Positions 1-8,879 of a DNA stretch of 64,000 bases are shown one piece after another. Position 1 is the first letter of the stretch; every line of letters begins with the position of its first letter. The stretch spans positions 19,433 to 83,432 of the forward strand of contig JAHBVI010000015.1 of NCBI GenBank assembly GCA_019637635.1, written 5' to 3'. The notes under the pieces were generated by a model. The model saw nothing but the letters and a program-made list of their open reading frames with translations, was not told the DNA's origin and did not search any database. This DNA is from Anaerolineae bacterium. GTDB lineage: Bacteria > Chloroflexota > Anaerolineae > Promineifilales > Promineifilaceae. Made by a program: the position numbers and the translations under genes.

Positions 1-1188
1 GATCATGGCTTCGGCATTGCCGTAACGTAATTCAATGCCTTCGGTGTCTTCGATGTTGATCACCTCATTTTCAAAACATTCCATCGCCCAGGAGAGGGTC
101 GCGCCGCAGGAGATCGTGTCTACGCCGTATTCATTGCACAACTGGTTGGCGTAGGTGACGGCGTGCAGGTCGCTAATGCCGCAGTAAGAGCCAAAGGTGG
201 CAATGGTTTCGTATTCCGGGCCACCGTATTCGGGGATGAGTTTGTTGTTACGCCATTCAGACTCGACCACCCGTTTGCAGCGGATGATGCAGGCGTAACA
301 GGTGTCACGGCCGTCTTTATCCTGCCGCCCCGCCTCAGCGCCCCGCAGCAGCTCGTCATACAACCGCTCGCCGCTGATCGCTTCAGCGCTCTCAAAGAAA
401 CCGGCGTCCCAGTTGCGTGTAGGCAACCCGCCGCCGCCCTGGTTGGCCATGACGGTATCGGCCGTACCATATTTGCCAAATGCTTCCATGTCGCTGCCGG
501 GTAGTTCTTTGGCCCCTTGTTTGTGCAAAGCCGTAATGCCCTTTTTGTTGGCCGGATTCACTTTGCCGGTGCCGCGCACGGCAATTGCTTTCAGATTTTT
601 GCTGCCCATAACCGCGCCCACGCCGGTGCGCCCCCAGGCGCGGTTGCTCATGTTCATTACGGCAGCAAAGTTTGCCAGCTTCTCCCCGGCCAGGCCGATC
701 TGGGCAATTTCAATCTTTTTGTCACCCAATTCTGCTTTGATCGTTTCGTCCACATCCAGGGTTGCTTTGCCCCATAGATGAGCGGCGTCCCGTAATTCCG
801 CCTGCCCGTCTTTGATCCAGAGATAGACCGGTTTGGCCGACGCGCCTTTGATAACGATGGCGTCAAAACCGGCGTATTTGAGTTCGGCCGGCCAGAAGCC
901 GCCTGCCTGGCTGTCGGCTGCGCCGCCGCTGCTGGGGGATTTGCAGGTGGCCGTGCAGCGGCTCTGGCCGCTGACGGGCAGGCCGGTGGGGGCGCTGGTG
1001 GCAAAAGTGAGGGTATTTTCCGGGCTAAGGGGATCTGCGCCAGGTGGGGTGTTTTTCCAGAGGTAATACAGCCCCATCAGGCTGCCGCCCGCATAGTGGC
1101 GATAGAAATCTTCGGTGGGTTCTTCAATTTCTAGCTTGTGCTGAGATAGGTCTACGTGTAAGACTTTGCCGGTAAATCCGTGTAACAT
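1..1188 (-). CDS. Aldehyde:ferredoxin oxidoreductase, N-terminal 396 residues (cut by window start)
   Basis: Tungsten-pterin aldehyde ferredoxin oxidoreductase family: these cytoplasmic enzymes oxidise aldehydes to acids and reduce ferredoxin. The start is an ATG at 1188 preceded by AAGGAG at 8 nt. The translation opens MLHGFTGKVLHVDLS, typical of the AOR N-terminal domain, and carries the family motif GRTGVGAVMGSKNLKAI at about residues 186-202. The [4Fe-4S] ligands C-x2-C-x3-C are visible at about 297, 300 and 304 (CYACIIRC). The fourth cysteine and the C-terminal pterin domain lie beyond the window, since family members are usually 600-700 residues. The aldehyde substrate cannot be told from this part. 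It is followed on the same strand by unrelated upstream genes, so operon partners are not evident. Confidence 0.93.
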   Translation of the reverse strand, partial: MLHGFTGKVLHVDLSQHKLEIEEPTEDFYRHYAGGSLMGLYYLWKNTPPGADPLSPENTLTFATSAPTGLPVSGQSRCTATCKSPSSGGAADSQAGGFWPAELKYAGFDAIVIKGASAKPVYLWIKDGQAELRDAAHLWGKATLDVDETIKAELGDKKIEIAQIGLAGEKLANFAAVMNMSNRAWGRTGVGAVMGSKNLKAIAVRGTGKVNPANKKGITALHKQGAKELPGSDMEAFGKYGTADTVMANQGGGGLPTRNWDAGFFESAEAISGERLYDELLRGAEAGRQDKDGRDTCYACIIRCKRVVESEWRNNKLIPEYGGPEYETIATFGSYCGISDLHAVTYANQLCNEYGVDTISCGATLSWAMECFENEVINIEDTEGIELRYGNAEAMI

Positions 1189-1219
1189 GGGAAATACTCC
1201 TTTTTCGTGGGGGTCTGGT

Positions 1220-1921
1220 TTATAAGTTCTCGTAGTTTGCCAGTTTACGGCGTAATTCGACCAGTTCAGCCTCGGCAGCCTCAGCACGTTGGCGTTCAAA
1301 TTCAGCGGCCGTAGGTACAGGTTGTCCATTTTCATCGTACAGGCGCAGCCAGACGGCCGTTTCCTTTTGATAGACGCCTTCCCACGTGCCTAACCAGGCT
1401 TCTAACTGGCTGCTCCAGAGACGGCCGTTGTCATCCGGTTCAATGGGCACATACTCTTCACCGACCAGCCGCCACCCCTGTAAATGATTTTCGTCGGGGT
1501 CATAACAAAAGTAGTCGGTGGTGCGGAATGTTTGCCGGTACAAATCTTTTTTGGAACCCAGGTCTGTCTCTTTGGTGGTGGGGGACATGAGTTCGATGAT
1601 GATGTTGGGGTAACGGCCGTTTTCCTCCCACACTACCCATTTCTGCCGGGAGTGGCCGCCATCAATCTCTTTAACCACAAAAAAGTCTGGCCCTTTGTAG
1701 TCCCGGTTGCGCACCTGTTGCAGACTGTAATAGATAAACATGTTTCCACCGGCAAAAAAGTCCGATCTATCTGCCCAGCGGTGGCGCACTACATCAATGA
1801 GCAAGCTAATCTGATCACGATGCCAGTTTGATTCCAACGGTTCACCATCCTCCTCCGGTAAATCTGTGGGGGGCAAATCCGGAATTTCATAACGTTCCAG
1901 CACTTCAATAAATTGGCTCAT
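1220..1921 (-). CDS. Uma2-family (DUF820) PD-(D/E)XK nuclease-fold protein
   Basis: 233 residues. The central part matches the Uma2/DUF820 family: GPDFFVVKE (Asp79), then PNIIIELMSP (Glu110) and a following D-x3-K (Asp120, Lys124), the arrangement of a PD-(D/E)XK nuclease core. The C-terminal 35 residues (EFERQRAEAAEAELVELR) form a probable coiled coil, common in this family. The family is abundant in Chloroflexota and cyanobacteria and its biological role is unsettled. It was predicted as a restriction-type nuclease from fold only. The gene stands 31 bp upstream of the aldehyde oxidoreductase on the other side of that gene's end region, with only a weak ribosome binding site. No methylase or partner gene is next to it. 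Confidence 0.85.
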   Translation of the reverse strand: MSQFIEVLERYEIPDLPPTDLPEEDGEPLESNWHRDQISLLIDVVRHRWADRSDFFAGGNMFIYYSLQQVRNRDYKGPDFFVVKEIDGGHSRQKWVVWEENGRYPNIIIELMSPTTKETDLGSKKDLYRQTFRTTDYFCYDPDENHLQGWRLVGEEYVPIEPDDNGRLWSSQLEAWLGTWEGVYQKETAVWLRLYDENGQPVPTAAEFERQRAEAAEAELVELRRKLANYENL

Positions 1922-2048
1922 ATTTTTTTCACAGCGGTTGCGGGTTGCCGGCAGGTACGTGCCACTTGCGACCTGCCACTCATTGAAAATTAACTGTGCC
2001 GATACAGAATGGCGCTATTGTAACACAAATGCTAACGTCAGGTTCAAT

Positions 2049-3722
2049 TTAGCCACCACGCCGGGGTGGGGGGGCGTTGGGGGATTCGACGGGGGTGACG
2101 GTACCGTAGGGCGCCCAGGTGGGGTGGCTGTCGTAGGTGTCATCCTGGGTGACGCGGGTGGCGCTGCCATCGGCCAGATTGAGGACAAAGAGGTCATCTT
2201 CAAAGATGAAGGCGATGTGCTGCCCGTCTGGCGCCCAGGCCATGAAGGATTGGTCACGGGAGAAGCGGCTGTTTTCGCCGGGTGGGGGGTAGAGCTGACG
2301 GCCGTTGCTGCCATCCACATCCATCACCCACAGCGTATAATTGCTGCGCAGACTGTCCAGGGGATCGGTGGTGCGCAGATAAGCGATCTGTTCGTTGTCC
2401 GGCGACCAGTGCATATGCGCCCACATGCCGGCCTGCTCCACAAATGCGGCGGCGACGGGTATGCTAATGCCCACCACGTGGTTATCAAACTGCATCGTTT
2501 GTTCGTCAGCGCCGTTGTGTTGAGTGAAGGCCAGGAAACGGCCGTCTGGCGACCAGGTGAGCGAAGGTACCCAGACCCAATCGGCGCGGGTGTTGTAGGG
2601 GGTGAAGCGCTGTAATACCAGTCGGTCGTCGTTGGGATTGGGGGAACGGGTGTCAATCAGCCCTACTTCGTTGGCGTAGCTGTAGGCCAGGGTACGGCCG
2701 TTGGGCGACCAGGCATAATTCCCGCCCCACCAGCCGTTGAGCGCCGGGTAGGCGTCTATGATTTGGGTGGTGGTGAACGCGGCCGTGTCGGTCAGGGGCA
2801 TGGTCAGCAGCCAGAGGTCGTTGTTCGCCTCCCAGCCGGGCGGTTGGGCGCTGGCGGCGGCGGTGGTGTAGGCGATTTGCCAGGTATTGGTGATAACCGG
2901 ATTCCAACCGGCCCACAACACATTGTCCACGCCCAAATCAACGGGCACGGCGCCCGGCTGCACACCCACGAGCCACAGGCTGTTGCTAAAACTGCCGGTG
3001 ATGGTATCAACCTGGGTGTAAAGTAACTGGCTGGCGTCTGGGGAGAGGGCAAAGACACGGCCGTCCAGTTGTCCATCCAGCGCCAGTTGTTCGGGCACGG
3101 CCGTGCTGCCGCGCATGAGTACGGGCGCGCCGCCGCTGATGTAGGCCAGCAGGCCGGGAAAATAGGCAATGCCCCGGTTGGCGCCAATGCCGATCAAGAC
3201 CACTTCGTCCTGGGGTTCAACGATCACGGTTTCGTTGGTGCGAATGCGAGAGGCTTCCACCCCATCGCGGAAGAGCAGGCGAATGGTTACTTCGCGCTGA
3301 CCGGGGCTGCCGGGCTGTACAATCTGGGGGGCATCGTCGGCCGTCATGGTGTCGGTGCGTGCGTAGCGGCGTTCGTAGGGGATGGTTTCGGTGATGACCT
3401 GAATTTCCTCGGCGACGCGGATAACGGTCACGGCCGTGCCCTCCACCAATGGCGTAAACAACGGCGGTGTTATCTCATCCAGTTCTCCCAATTCCAGGCC
3501 TGCTTCCGCCAGCAGTTCCCGCACAGTAGCCGCGCTGGTTGTTAAGTTGTAGGTCTGGCCATCGGCCGTCAGTTGTACGGGGATTGGTTGCTGGCTTTGG
3601 GTAACAGCCGGGGGTTGGCTGCAACTGATGAGAAGAAAAAGAAGTAGGGGCCAGGCAGTTGGGTATAACCTTGTTTTGCCAAGCCATTTTTGCCCCAACT
3701 GCCTCGCCCCTACAGAAATCAT
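2049..3722 (-). CDS. Lipoprotein with DUF348/G5-type N-terminus and TolB-like beta-propeller
   Basis: 557 residues from the ATG at 3722, which overlaps the stop of the preceding gene as ATGA and so suggests translational coupling; an in-frame ATG at 3734 is possible. A lipobox (LLIS-C, Cys34) follows a hydrophobic stretch, so the protein is probably exported and lipid-anchored. Residues about 48-90 (TVRELLAEAGLELGELDEIT) resemble the ubiquitin-like DUF348 of YabE/Rpf proteins, and about 95-170 a G5 domain (QREVTIRLLFRDGVE). The remainder contains repeated blades with WSPDGRFLAF, WSPDNEQIAY and WAPDGQHIAF, typical of PD40/TolB propellers. Function is not known. The combination suggests a cell-wall-associated binding protein rather than an enzyme. 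Confidence 0.85.
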   Translation of the reverse strand: MISVGARQLGQKWLGKTRLYPTAWPLLLFLLISCSQPPAVTQSQQPIPVQLTADGQTYNLTTSAATVRELLAEAGLELGELDEITPPLFTPLVEGTAVTVIRVAEEIQVITETIPYERRYARTDTMTADDAPQIVQPGSPGQREVTIRLLFRDGVEASRIRTNETVIVEPQDEVVLIGIGANRGIAYFPGLLAYISGGAPVLMRGSTAVPEQLALDGQLDGRVFALSPDASQLLYTQVDTITGSFSNSLWLVGVQPGAVPVDLGVDNVLWAGWNPVITNTWQIAYTTAAASAQPPGWEANNDLWLLTMPLTDTAAFTTTQIIDAYPALNGWWGGNYAWSPNGRTLAYSYANEVGLIDTRSPNPNDDRLVLQRFTPYNTRADWVWVPSLTWSPDGRFLAFTQHNGADEQTMQFDNHVVGISIPVAAAFVEQAGMWAHMHWSPDNEQIAYLRTTDPLDSLRSNYTLWVMDVDGSNGRQLYPPPGENSRFSRDQSFMAWAPDGQHIAFIFEDDLFVLNLADGSATRVTQDDTYDSHPTWAPYGTVTPVESPNAPPPRRGG

Positions 3723-4117
3723 GCTTGCTGCCACAGTTCGCGCACGTCGGGGGCCAGCGATTTGGCGACGGCCTGGTTGGTGTCGTTGTCAATCAACGCT
3801 TTGACGCCGTGGAAAACGGCCGTGATGGGGATTTTGGTAAATTGCCAGTCGCTGTTGCCGCTGCGTTTGGAAACTTCAAACTGAAAATCATACTGGCTCA
3901 TGGTTTTATTGCGGAAATGAACCAGCCAAAACAACCGGGTCAGGTCGTGGCTCAGTTCTTCGGGTAATGCCTTTGCCAGCTTCTTTTTTGTTTTGCGGTC
4001 TAAGTTGACGCCGAGAGTTTTGAGCACGGCCGTACTCCAGCGCCGGGCATGAGCCGGTGTGCGTAGGCTGCCCAGGGTTTGTACAGTTTGGTAATAGGTA
4101 TCTAAGTGGTCGTTCAT
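3719..4117 (-). CDS. DUF2267-like helical protein
   Basis: 132 residues from the ATG at 4117 (MNDHLDTYYQTVQTLG). A longer in-frame start at 4213 would add a low-quality N-terminus. The pattern of two similar halves, each with a helix ending in ALPEELSHDLTRLFW or SLAPDVRELWQQ, looks like DUF2267, a small all-helical family often linked to stress response. Its stop codon overlaps the start of the downstream lipoprotein gene by four bases, so the two are probably one transcript. No catalytic residues are visible. The family assignment is from pattern only. Confidence 0.6.
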   Translation of the reverse strand: MNDHLDTYYQTVQTLGSLRTPAHARRWSTAVLKTLGVNLDRKTKKKLAKALPEELSHDLTRLFWLVHFRNKTMSQYDFQFEVSKRSGNSDWQFTKIPITAVFHGVKALIDNDTNQAVAKSLAPDVRELWQQA

Positions 4118-4229
4118 GGTTTCGTTTACAAGGATGGCGCGGTTGGAAACCGGCCACTGCCCGTTGTTCTGTCCTCCACGTCTTGTTTTACCCCGCAAGA
4201 GAGGCGGCGTCAAGGCGTCAAAGTGACGA

Positions 4230-4257
4230 TTGACGTTTTAAGACAAACTGGTATACT
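4230..4257 (+). promoter_or_regulatory. Candidate sigma-70 promoter for rplY
   Basis: TTGACG at 4230-4235 and TATACT at 4252-4257 with a 16-nt spacer, 105 nt upstream of the rplY start. The predicted leader would contain the hairpin at 4311-4343. Confidence 0.55.
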
Positions 4258-4310
4258 TCCGCCGCTTGTTTGCCCGGCTGCAAACAAGTTTTTCGTTTAA
4301 TACTGAACGC

Positions 4311-4343
4311 AGACCCTAAGGGTTTTCCCAATCCTTAGGGTCT
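4311..4343. repeat. AGACC-family hairpin in the rplY leader
   Basis: AGACCCTAAGG and CCTTAGGGTCT form an 11-bp perfect stem around an 11-nt loop, ending 8 nt before the rplY Shine-Dalgarno. It belongs to a family of similar hairpins in this window (37974, 39759, 40256, 46354, and a relative at 42116). A regulatory leader hairpin or a small palindromic repeat are both possible. Confidence 0.8.
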
Positions 4344-4361
4344 TTAATTGAGGATTTGAAG

Positions 4362-5003
4362 ATGTCTGAGAAATTAACCATTGCCGCCGAACCACGTACC
4401 GTTGTCGGCAAACAAGTGAAACAACTGCGTCGGGCAGGAATGATTCCGGCCATCATTTACGGGCAGCGTGAACCGGTTGCCATTCAATTAGAGAATAAAT
4501 CCTTGCGGCGTGTGCTGCGACATGCCAGCACCACCCACCTGATTGATTTGGAGTTACAGAGCGGCATACGCACCGTTTTGGCCCGTGAAATCCAACAACA
4601 TCCGACACGCGGTGATTTGATTCATGTGGACTTTATGGAAGTGAACATGGCCGAGACAATCACTTCGGAAGCGGAATTGGTGCTGGTAGGCGAAGTAGAT
4701 GAGTCTTTGAAAAGTTTAGGCACGGTGGTGATGCTGGTACAGTCTGTAGAAATTGAGTGCTTGCCGGGTGATCTGGTATCGGAAATTGAAGTGCAGGCCG
4801 CCGGGATTGCTTCCGCAGATGATGTCATTTACATTAGCGACCTGCAATTGCCGAAAGGGGTTACGATTCTGGCCGATCCAGAAACGGTTGTGGCTCATTT
4901 TGAATATAATCTGACCGCCGAACAGGCTGAGGCCGAAGAAGAGGCCATGACCTCGGTGGAAAGTGTGGAAGTGGTGGAAAAAGGCAAACGCGAAGAGGAT
5001 TAA
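4362..5003 (+). CDS. rplY: 50S ribosomal protein L25 / general stress protein Ctc
   Basis: 213 residues. It binds 5S rRNA in the large ribosomal subunit; the long form with a C-terminal extension is the Ctc/TL5 type. The N-terminal L25 domain is clear (TVVGKQVKQLRRAGMIPAII, then HPTRGDLIHVDFMEV at about 85-100), followed by the TL5 C-terminal beta domain and an acidic tail (EQAEAEEEAMTSVE). The start is the ATG at 4362 with AGGA at 7 nt; an in-frame TTG lies two codons upstream but is less likely. The gene is monocistronic, with its own promoter candidate and a strong terminator at 5044-5074. Confidence 0.95.
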   Translation: MSEKLTIAAEPRTVVGKQVKQLRRAGMIPAIIYGQREPVAIQLENKSLRRVLRHASTTHLIDLELQSGIRTVLAREIQQHPTRGDLIHVDFMEVNMAETITSEAELVLVGEVDESLKSLGTVVMLVQSVEIECLPGDLVSEIEVQAAGIASADDVIYISDLQLPKGVTILADPETVVAHFEYNLTAEQAEAEEEAMTSVESVEVVEKGKREED

Positions 5004-5043
5004 TCGCCTCACGTCTGAAGGGCACTACTTCTCCAATATGCAC

Positions 5044-5074
5044 AAAAGGCTGGACAATCGTTCCAGCCTTTTTT
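5044..5074 (+). terminator. Rho-independent terminator after rplY
   Basis: AAGGCTGGA / TCCAGCCTT stem (5046-5054 with 5062-5070), 7-nt loop, then a run of five T. Confidence 0.9.
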
Positions 5075-5090
5075 GTTAAAGAAGTGATTG

Positions 5091-5137
5091 AGAGATTAAG
5101 AGCCTTAATCTCTTATTCTCCCAATCTCCCAATCTCA
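5091..5137. repeat. Heptamer-period array (AATCTCC type)
   Basis: A 10-bp stem, AGAGATTAAG / CTTAATCTCT (5091-5113), followed by TCCCAATC-type 7-bp words up to the start of the next gene. One of about 20 arrays with a 7-bp period in this window. Confidence 0.7.
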
Positions 5138-5139
5138 GT

Positions 5140-7155
5140 ATGAAGCCCTGGCAGGAAAAGGTTCTACTCGTCATTATTTTGCTCACGGCCGTGTCCCTGC
5201 GGCTGACGGGTATTGATTGGGACGCCTACCAGCATTACCACCCCGATGAGCGGTACATTACCTGGGTGGCTACCACCATTGAATTTCCGGCCAACTGGCG
5301 CACGGCGCTCAACCCCACCCAATCGAGTTTTAACCCGTTTTACTGGCCGCCAGACGCCGCCAGCGAGGGCATTGTGGTGCTGCAAGACGAGCATCGGGAT
5401 TTTGCCTATGGGCATCTGCCGCTCTATCTGGGTGTGGCCGCCACGCGGCTGGTGGAGCGGATTGGCCCGGCGCTGGTCGGCTTTTTCCCGGCGGAGTGGT
5501 TGTTGACCCGTGACCTGTTGAATGGGGTGGGAGCGATAGAGTTTCGGCATCTCACGGCCGTGTCCCGCGCCTTCACCGCCCTTTTTGACACCGCCACCGT
5601 GCTGCTGGTCTATCTGTTGGGCAAACGGCTGTATAACGCCCCGGTGGGCCTGCTCGCTGCCGCCTTCCTGGCCGTCAACGTCATGCACATCCAACTGGCC
5701 CACTTTTTCATCTCCGACCCGTATCTCACCTTCTTTGTGACGGCGGCGCTCTTTTGTATGGTGGCAAGTAGCAAGTGGCAAGTGGCAAGTGATGAATCAC
5801 GCATCACGCATCACGCATCACGCCGATTACTTCTCTACCTCTCTCTGGCGGCCATCAGCGTTGGTCTGGCAATCGGGTCAAAGTTCACAGCCGTACTCCT
5901 CCTGCTGCCTCTCGCCTTAACAATTTATGTGACGGGTGGGGAGCGGTGGGTGCGGTGGCTGGTCACGGCCGTGTTTGTAGCGGGCATCACCTTTTTTGTG
6001 ACCAATCCGTTTGCCGTGTTGGATTTGACGTGTGAGGTCGTGACGCCGGCGGCCACCATAGGCCCAATCCCCGTTCCCGAACTCGATTGGCGCTCCTGTT
6101 ACCTGCAAGACATTGTGACCCAGGGCGCAATGGTGCGCGGCAGTAGCGATGTGACCTTTGCGCGGCAATACACCGACACCTGGCCCTATCTCTATTTTGT
6201 AGAAATGCAACTGCGCTGGGGCATGGGCCTGCTCCTGGGGCTGGCGGCCTTTGCCGGACTGGCCTGGGAAATCTGGCGGGTCGGTAAAAGCTGGTCGAAA
6301 CAATCTGATAACTCACCCGTAACGCTCAATCTCCAATCTCCAATCTCCAATCTCATCCTCCTTTCCTGGATCATCCCCTTCTTCCTGCTCACCGGCGCGT
6401 TCCAGGTCAAATTTATGCGCTATTTGCAGCCGATTACCCCATTTTTAATGATTTATGCGGCGGCGCTGCTGTTGAGTATTCGTTGGCGGTGGGCGAGATG
6501 GGGGGCGGTCACGGCCGTACTGCTTACCACCACCCTCTACGCCCTCAGCTTCGTCAATATGTATCACCAACCCCACCCCTGGCTGGCCGGGTCGGCCTGG
6601 GTGTATGAAAACGTGTCGCCTGGGGCGCTCATCCTCAGCGAACAGTGGGATGACGCCCTACCCTCGACCATGCTGGTGGAGGGCGCACCCCGTTTCCGCA
6701 GCGAATATCGCAGCGAAGAACTCACCTGGCTCACCGGCGCCGACGAAGCCGACAACGCAGCCAAGCTGGAACGAAACCTGGCGCGGCTGGCGGCGGGCGA
6801 TTACCTGACCATCATGTCTAATCGGGTGTATGGCGTCGCTCCCCGGCTCAATGAACGGTATCCCCTCTCCGGCCAATACCACCAACTGCTGTTTGATGGT
6901 TCGTTGGGCTACGAACCGGTCTATGTCACCACGCGCATGCCCACTCTGTTGGGCATCCGTCTCTATGCGGATCGATTTGGTTGGCCGGGTCTGACACCCC
7001 CCGATGAAGTCGAAACCTTGCTGGCTGCCCAACCTACCCTCAATTTAGGTCGCGCCGACGAGAGTTTCACCGTCTACGACCAACCCCTGCTCATCATCTT
7101 CCAAAATTCCGGCCACCTGAGTGTGGAAGAGATTCGAGCGTTGTTTGAGCCGTGA
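5140..7155 (+). CDS. GT39/ArnT-like multispanning membrane glycosyltransferase
   Basis: 671 residues with about 10-12 hydrophobic segments. The HPDER motif (residues 34-38) in the first extracytoplasmic loop matches the acidic site of GT-C glycosyltransferases such as PMT/ArnT, which move sugars from polyprenyl-phosphate donors. The acceptor is unknown. Two loops are encoded by 7-bp-period repeat DNA: 5761-5823 (nine heptamers, 63 bp, in frame: SSKWQVASDESRITHHAS) and 6327-6354 (four copies of CAATCTC, giving NLQSPISN). Both lie between predicted membrane segments. The stop TGA is itself part of the GTGACGG array that follows. The family call is firm at GT-C level and weak for the exact substrate. 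Confidence 0.8.
   Translation: MKPWQEKVLLVIILLTAVSLRLTGIDWDAYQHYHPDERYITWVATTIEFPANWRTALNPTQSSFNPFYWPPDAASEGIVVLQDEHRDFAYGHLPLYLGVAATRLVERIGPALVGFFPAEWLLTRDLLNGVGAIEFRHLTAVSRAFTALFDTATVLLVYLLGKRLYNAPVGLLAAAFLAVNVMHIQLAHFFISDPYLTFFVTAALFCMVASSKWQVASDESRITHHASRRLLLYLSLAAISVGLAIGSKFTAVLLLLPLALTIYVTGGERWVRWLVTAVFVAGITFFVTNPFAVLDLTCEVVTPAATIGPIPVPELDWRSCYLQDIVTQGAMVRGSSDVTFARQYTDTWPYLYFVEMQLRWGMGLLLGLAAFAGLAWEIWRVGKSWSKQSDNSPVTLNLQSPISNLILLSWIIPFFLLTGAFQVKFMRYLQPITPFLMIYAAALLLSIRWRWARWGAVTAVLLTTTLYALSFVNMYHQPHPWLAGSAWVYENVSPGALILSEQWDDALPSTMLVEGAPRFRSEYRSEELTWLTGADEADNAAKLERNLARLAAGDYLTIMSNRVYGVAPRLNERYPLSGQYHQLLFDGSLGYEPVYVTTRMPTLLGIRLYADRFGWPGLTPPDEVETLLAAQPTLNLGRADESFTVYDQPLLIIFQNSGHLSVEEIRALFEP
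5761..5823 (+). repeat. Nine-unit heptamer array inside a coding sequence
   Basis: Units GTGGCAA, GTAGCAA, GTGGCAA twice, GTGATGA, then ATCACGC four times: 63 bp, so the reading frame is kept. It has the same word type as the intergenic array at 7152-7264. Confidence 0.9.
6327..6354 (+). repeat. Four-unit heptamer array (CAATCTC) inside a coding sequence
   Basis: CAATCTC four times in tandem, in a loop of the glycosyltransferase. The word is the same as in intergenic arrays at 22566, 23740 and 54018. Confidence 0.9.
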
Positions 7156-7267
7156 CGGGTGACGGGTGACGGGTGAAGAGTGACGGGTGACGGGTGACGG
7201 GTGAAGAGTGACGAGTGACGAGTGACCAAATAATTCTCACGCATCACTCGTCACGCATCACGTATCA
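7152..7267. repeat. Heptamer array between convergent genes
   Basis: GTGACGG/GTGAAGA/GTGACGA units in tandem, a short A/T spacer, then the complementary TCACGCA/TCACTCG/TATCACG units. The two blocks can pair as a long hairpin. The stop codons of both convergent genes (TGA at 7153-7155 and the malQ stop at 7265-7267) are made of array units. It may act as a bidirectional terminator. Confidence 0.85.
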
Positions 7268-8815
7268 CGCCTTCTCCGCCACAATCGCCTCCACCTTTGC
7301 CGTTTGCTGTTGGCCGGGGGCACGGCCGTACAACTCCGTAAGCTCGCGCAGGCGGTAAACCAGGTGGTCGCTCAGGGCGTCGGCGCGGTAACGCCAGCGC
7401 CAATAGCCGCCCACCTTGCCGGGGAAATTCATGCGCGCTTCATTGCCCAAACTGAGCAGGTCTTGCATGGGGATCACGGCCGTGTTCGCCACCGAACTAT
7501 GCGCCAGCCGGATCATATCCCAGGCAATATCGTGCCCGTTCACGGCCATATAGCGCCGCGCATGGTCTTGTTCATGTTGGCTGGCATTCAGGTACCAGCC
7601 CACCGTTGTTTCATTGTCATGTGTGCCGGTGTAAACGACGCAGTTACGGCCGAAACTATGCGGTAAAAAGCTGCTGTTGCGCTCGCCGCCAAAACCGAAC
7701 TGCAAAATTTTCATACCGGGGAAGTTAAATTCGTCCCGCAAAGCCTCCACTTCCGGCGTGATCACGCCTAAATCTTCGGCAATGAGGGGCAGGTCCCCTA
7801 ATTTTTCTTGCAGTGTGCGGAAGAAGGGCGCGCCTGGTCCCTGTACCCAGCGGCCGACAACGGCCGTAGGTTCAGTCGCCGGAATCTCCCAATAGGCGTT
7901 AAAGCCGCGGAAATGGTCAATACGCACAATGTCTGCCTGCACAAAGCTCATATCCAGCCGCTTTTCCCACCAGGCGTACCCATCGGCGGCCATCCTGTCC
8001 CAGCGGTAGAGTGGGTTGCCCCACCGCTGCCCCGTCTCGCTGAAATAATCCGGCGGAACCCCGGCGATCACCGTTGGCTGCCCTGCCTCGTCCAGAAAAA
8101 AGAGGTCGGGGTTGGCCCACACGTCGGCGCTATCATAGGCCACAAATATGGGCAGGTCGCCGACAATCTGAATTCCGCGAATGTTGGCATACGCTTTCAG
8201 TTCCAGCCATTGTTTGAAAAAGAGGAATTGCAGGAATTTGTGCAGCGCCACCTCATCGGCCAGCTTTTTGCCCCACTCCTTCATCGCTTTTGGTTTACGC
8301 AGGGCAATCTCCTTTGGCCAGGTATTCCAGACGCCGCCTTCCTGGTGGGCAAACTGGTTTTTCAAGGCCATAAACAGGGCAAAATCGTCCAGCCAATACG
8401 CCTGCTCCTGGCTAAATTCGGCCAGAGCCGTCTGCTGCACGGCCGTGCCGTTACTCTGAAAATGGGTAAACGCCTGCCGCAGCAATTTCATCTTGTAGGT
8501 GATGACGGGGCCGTAATCTACCTGATGGTTGGGGAAAGGGGGGACGGTGATCACGGCCGTAGCCGGTAAATACCCCTCCTCCACCAGCTTATCCGGGCTG
8601 ATCAGCAGTGGATTCCCGGCAAACGCCGAAAAACATTGGTACGGTGAATCGCCATACCCCGTTGGCCCCAGCGGCAGCGTTTGCCACAGCGCCTGTTTGC
8701 TCTCAATCAGAAAATCCACAAACCGGTACGCCGATTGCCCAAAGTCACCAATCCCATACCGGCTGGGCAAAGAAGTGGGATGTAATAAGACGCCTGCGGC
8801 ACGTTTGAATCGCAT
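7265..8815 (-). CDS. malQ: 4-alpha-glucanotransferase (amylomaltase, GH77)
   Basis: 516 residues, normal for GH77. It transfers alpha-1,4-glucan chains between maltodextrins in the cytoplasm, in glycogen or maltodextrin turnover. Visible landmarks: GVLLHPTSLPSRYGIGDFG at the N-terminus, nucleophile Asp300 in VRIDHFRGF, acid/base Glu347 in IAEDLG, and Asp400 in TGTHDNETT. The start is the ATG at 8815 with GAGGA 7 nt upstream; an upstream in-frame GTG-type start at 8857 would add residues encoded by a hairpin repeat and is rejected. It lies 58 bp downstream of glgA on the same strand, consistent with a glycogen operon. Confidence 0.95.
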   Translation of the reverse strand: MRFKRAAGVLLHPTSLPSRYGIGDFGQSAYRFVDFLIESKQALWQTLPLGPTGYGDSPYQCFSAFAGNPLLISPDKLVEEGYLPATAVITVPPFPNHQVDYGPVITYKMKLLRQAFTHFQSNGTAVQQTALAEFSQEQAYWLDDFALFMALKNQFAHQEGGVWNTWPKEIALRKPKAMKEWGKKLADEVALHKFLQFLFFKQWLELKAYANIRGIQIVGDLPIFVAYDSADVWANPDLFFLDEAGQPTVIAGVPPDYFSETGQRWGNPLYRWDRMAADGYAWWEKRLDMSFVQADIVRIDHFRGFNAYWEIPATEPTAVVGRWVQGPGAPFFRTLQEKLGDLPLIAEDLGVITPEVEALRDEFNFPGMKILQFGFGGERNSSFLPHSFGRNCVVYTGTHDNETTVGWYLNASQHEQDHARRYMAVNGHDIAWDMIRLAHSSVANTAVIPMQDLLSLGNEARMNFPGKVGGYWRWRYRADALSDHLVYRLRELTELYGRAPGQQQTAKVEAIVAEKA

Positions 8816-8827
8816 GTTTCCTCTGAG

Positions 8828-8879
8828 GGGTAATTGAGTAACTGTGTAATTACCCAATTACACAGTTACTCAATTACCC
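8828..8879. repeat. 24-bp perfect inverted repeat between glgA and malQ
   Basis: Arms 8828-8851 and 8856-8879 are perfect complements around the 4-nt loop ACCC. The hairpin includes the glgA stop codon and ends 12 nt before the malQ start. It could be an intercistronic attenuator or an RNA-processing hairpin. The words (GTAATTGAGTAACTG) again have a roughly 7-bp rhythm. Confidence 0.9.

Noticed and set aside
1938..2615. Plus-strand frame opposite the propeller lipoprotein
   Set aside because: Antisense shadow of the beta-propeller coding region.
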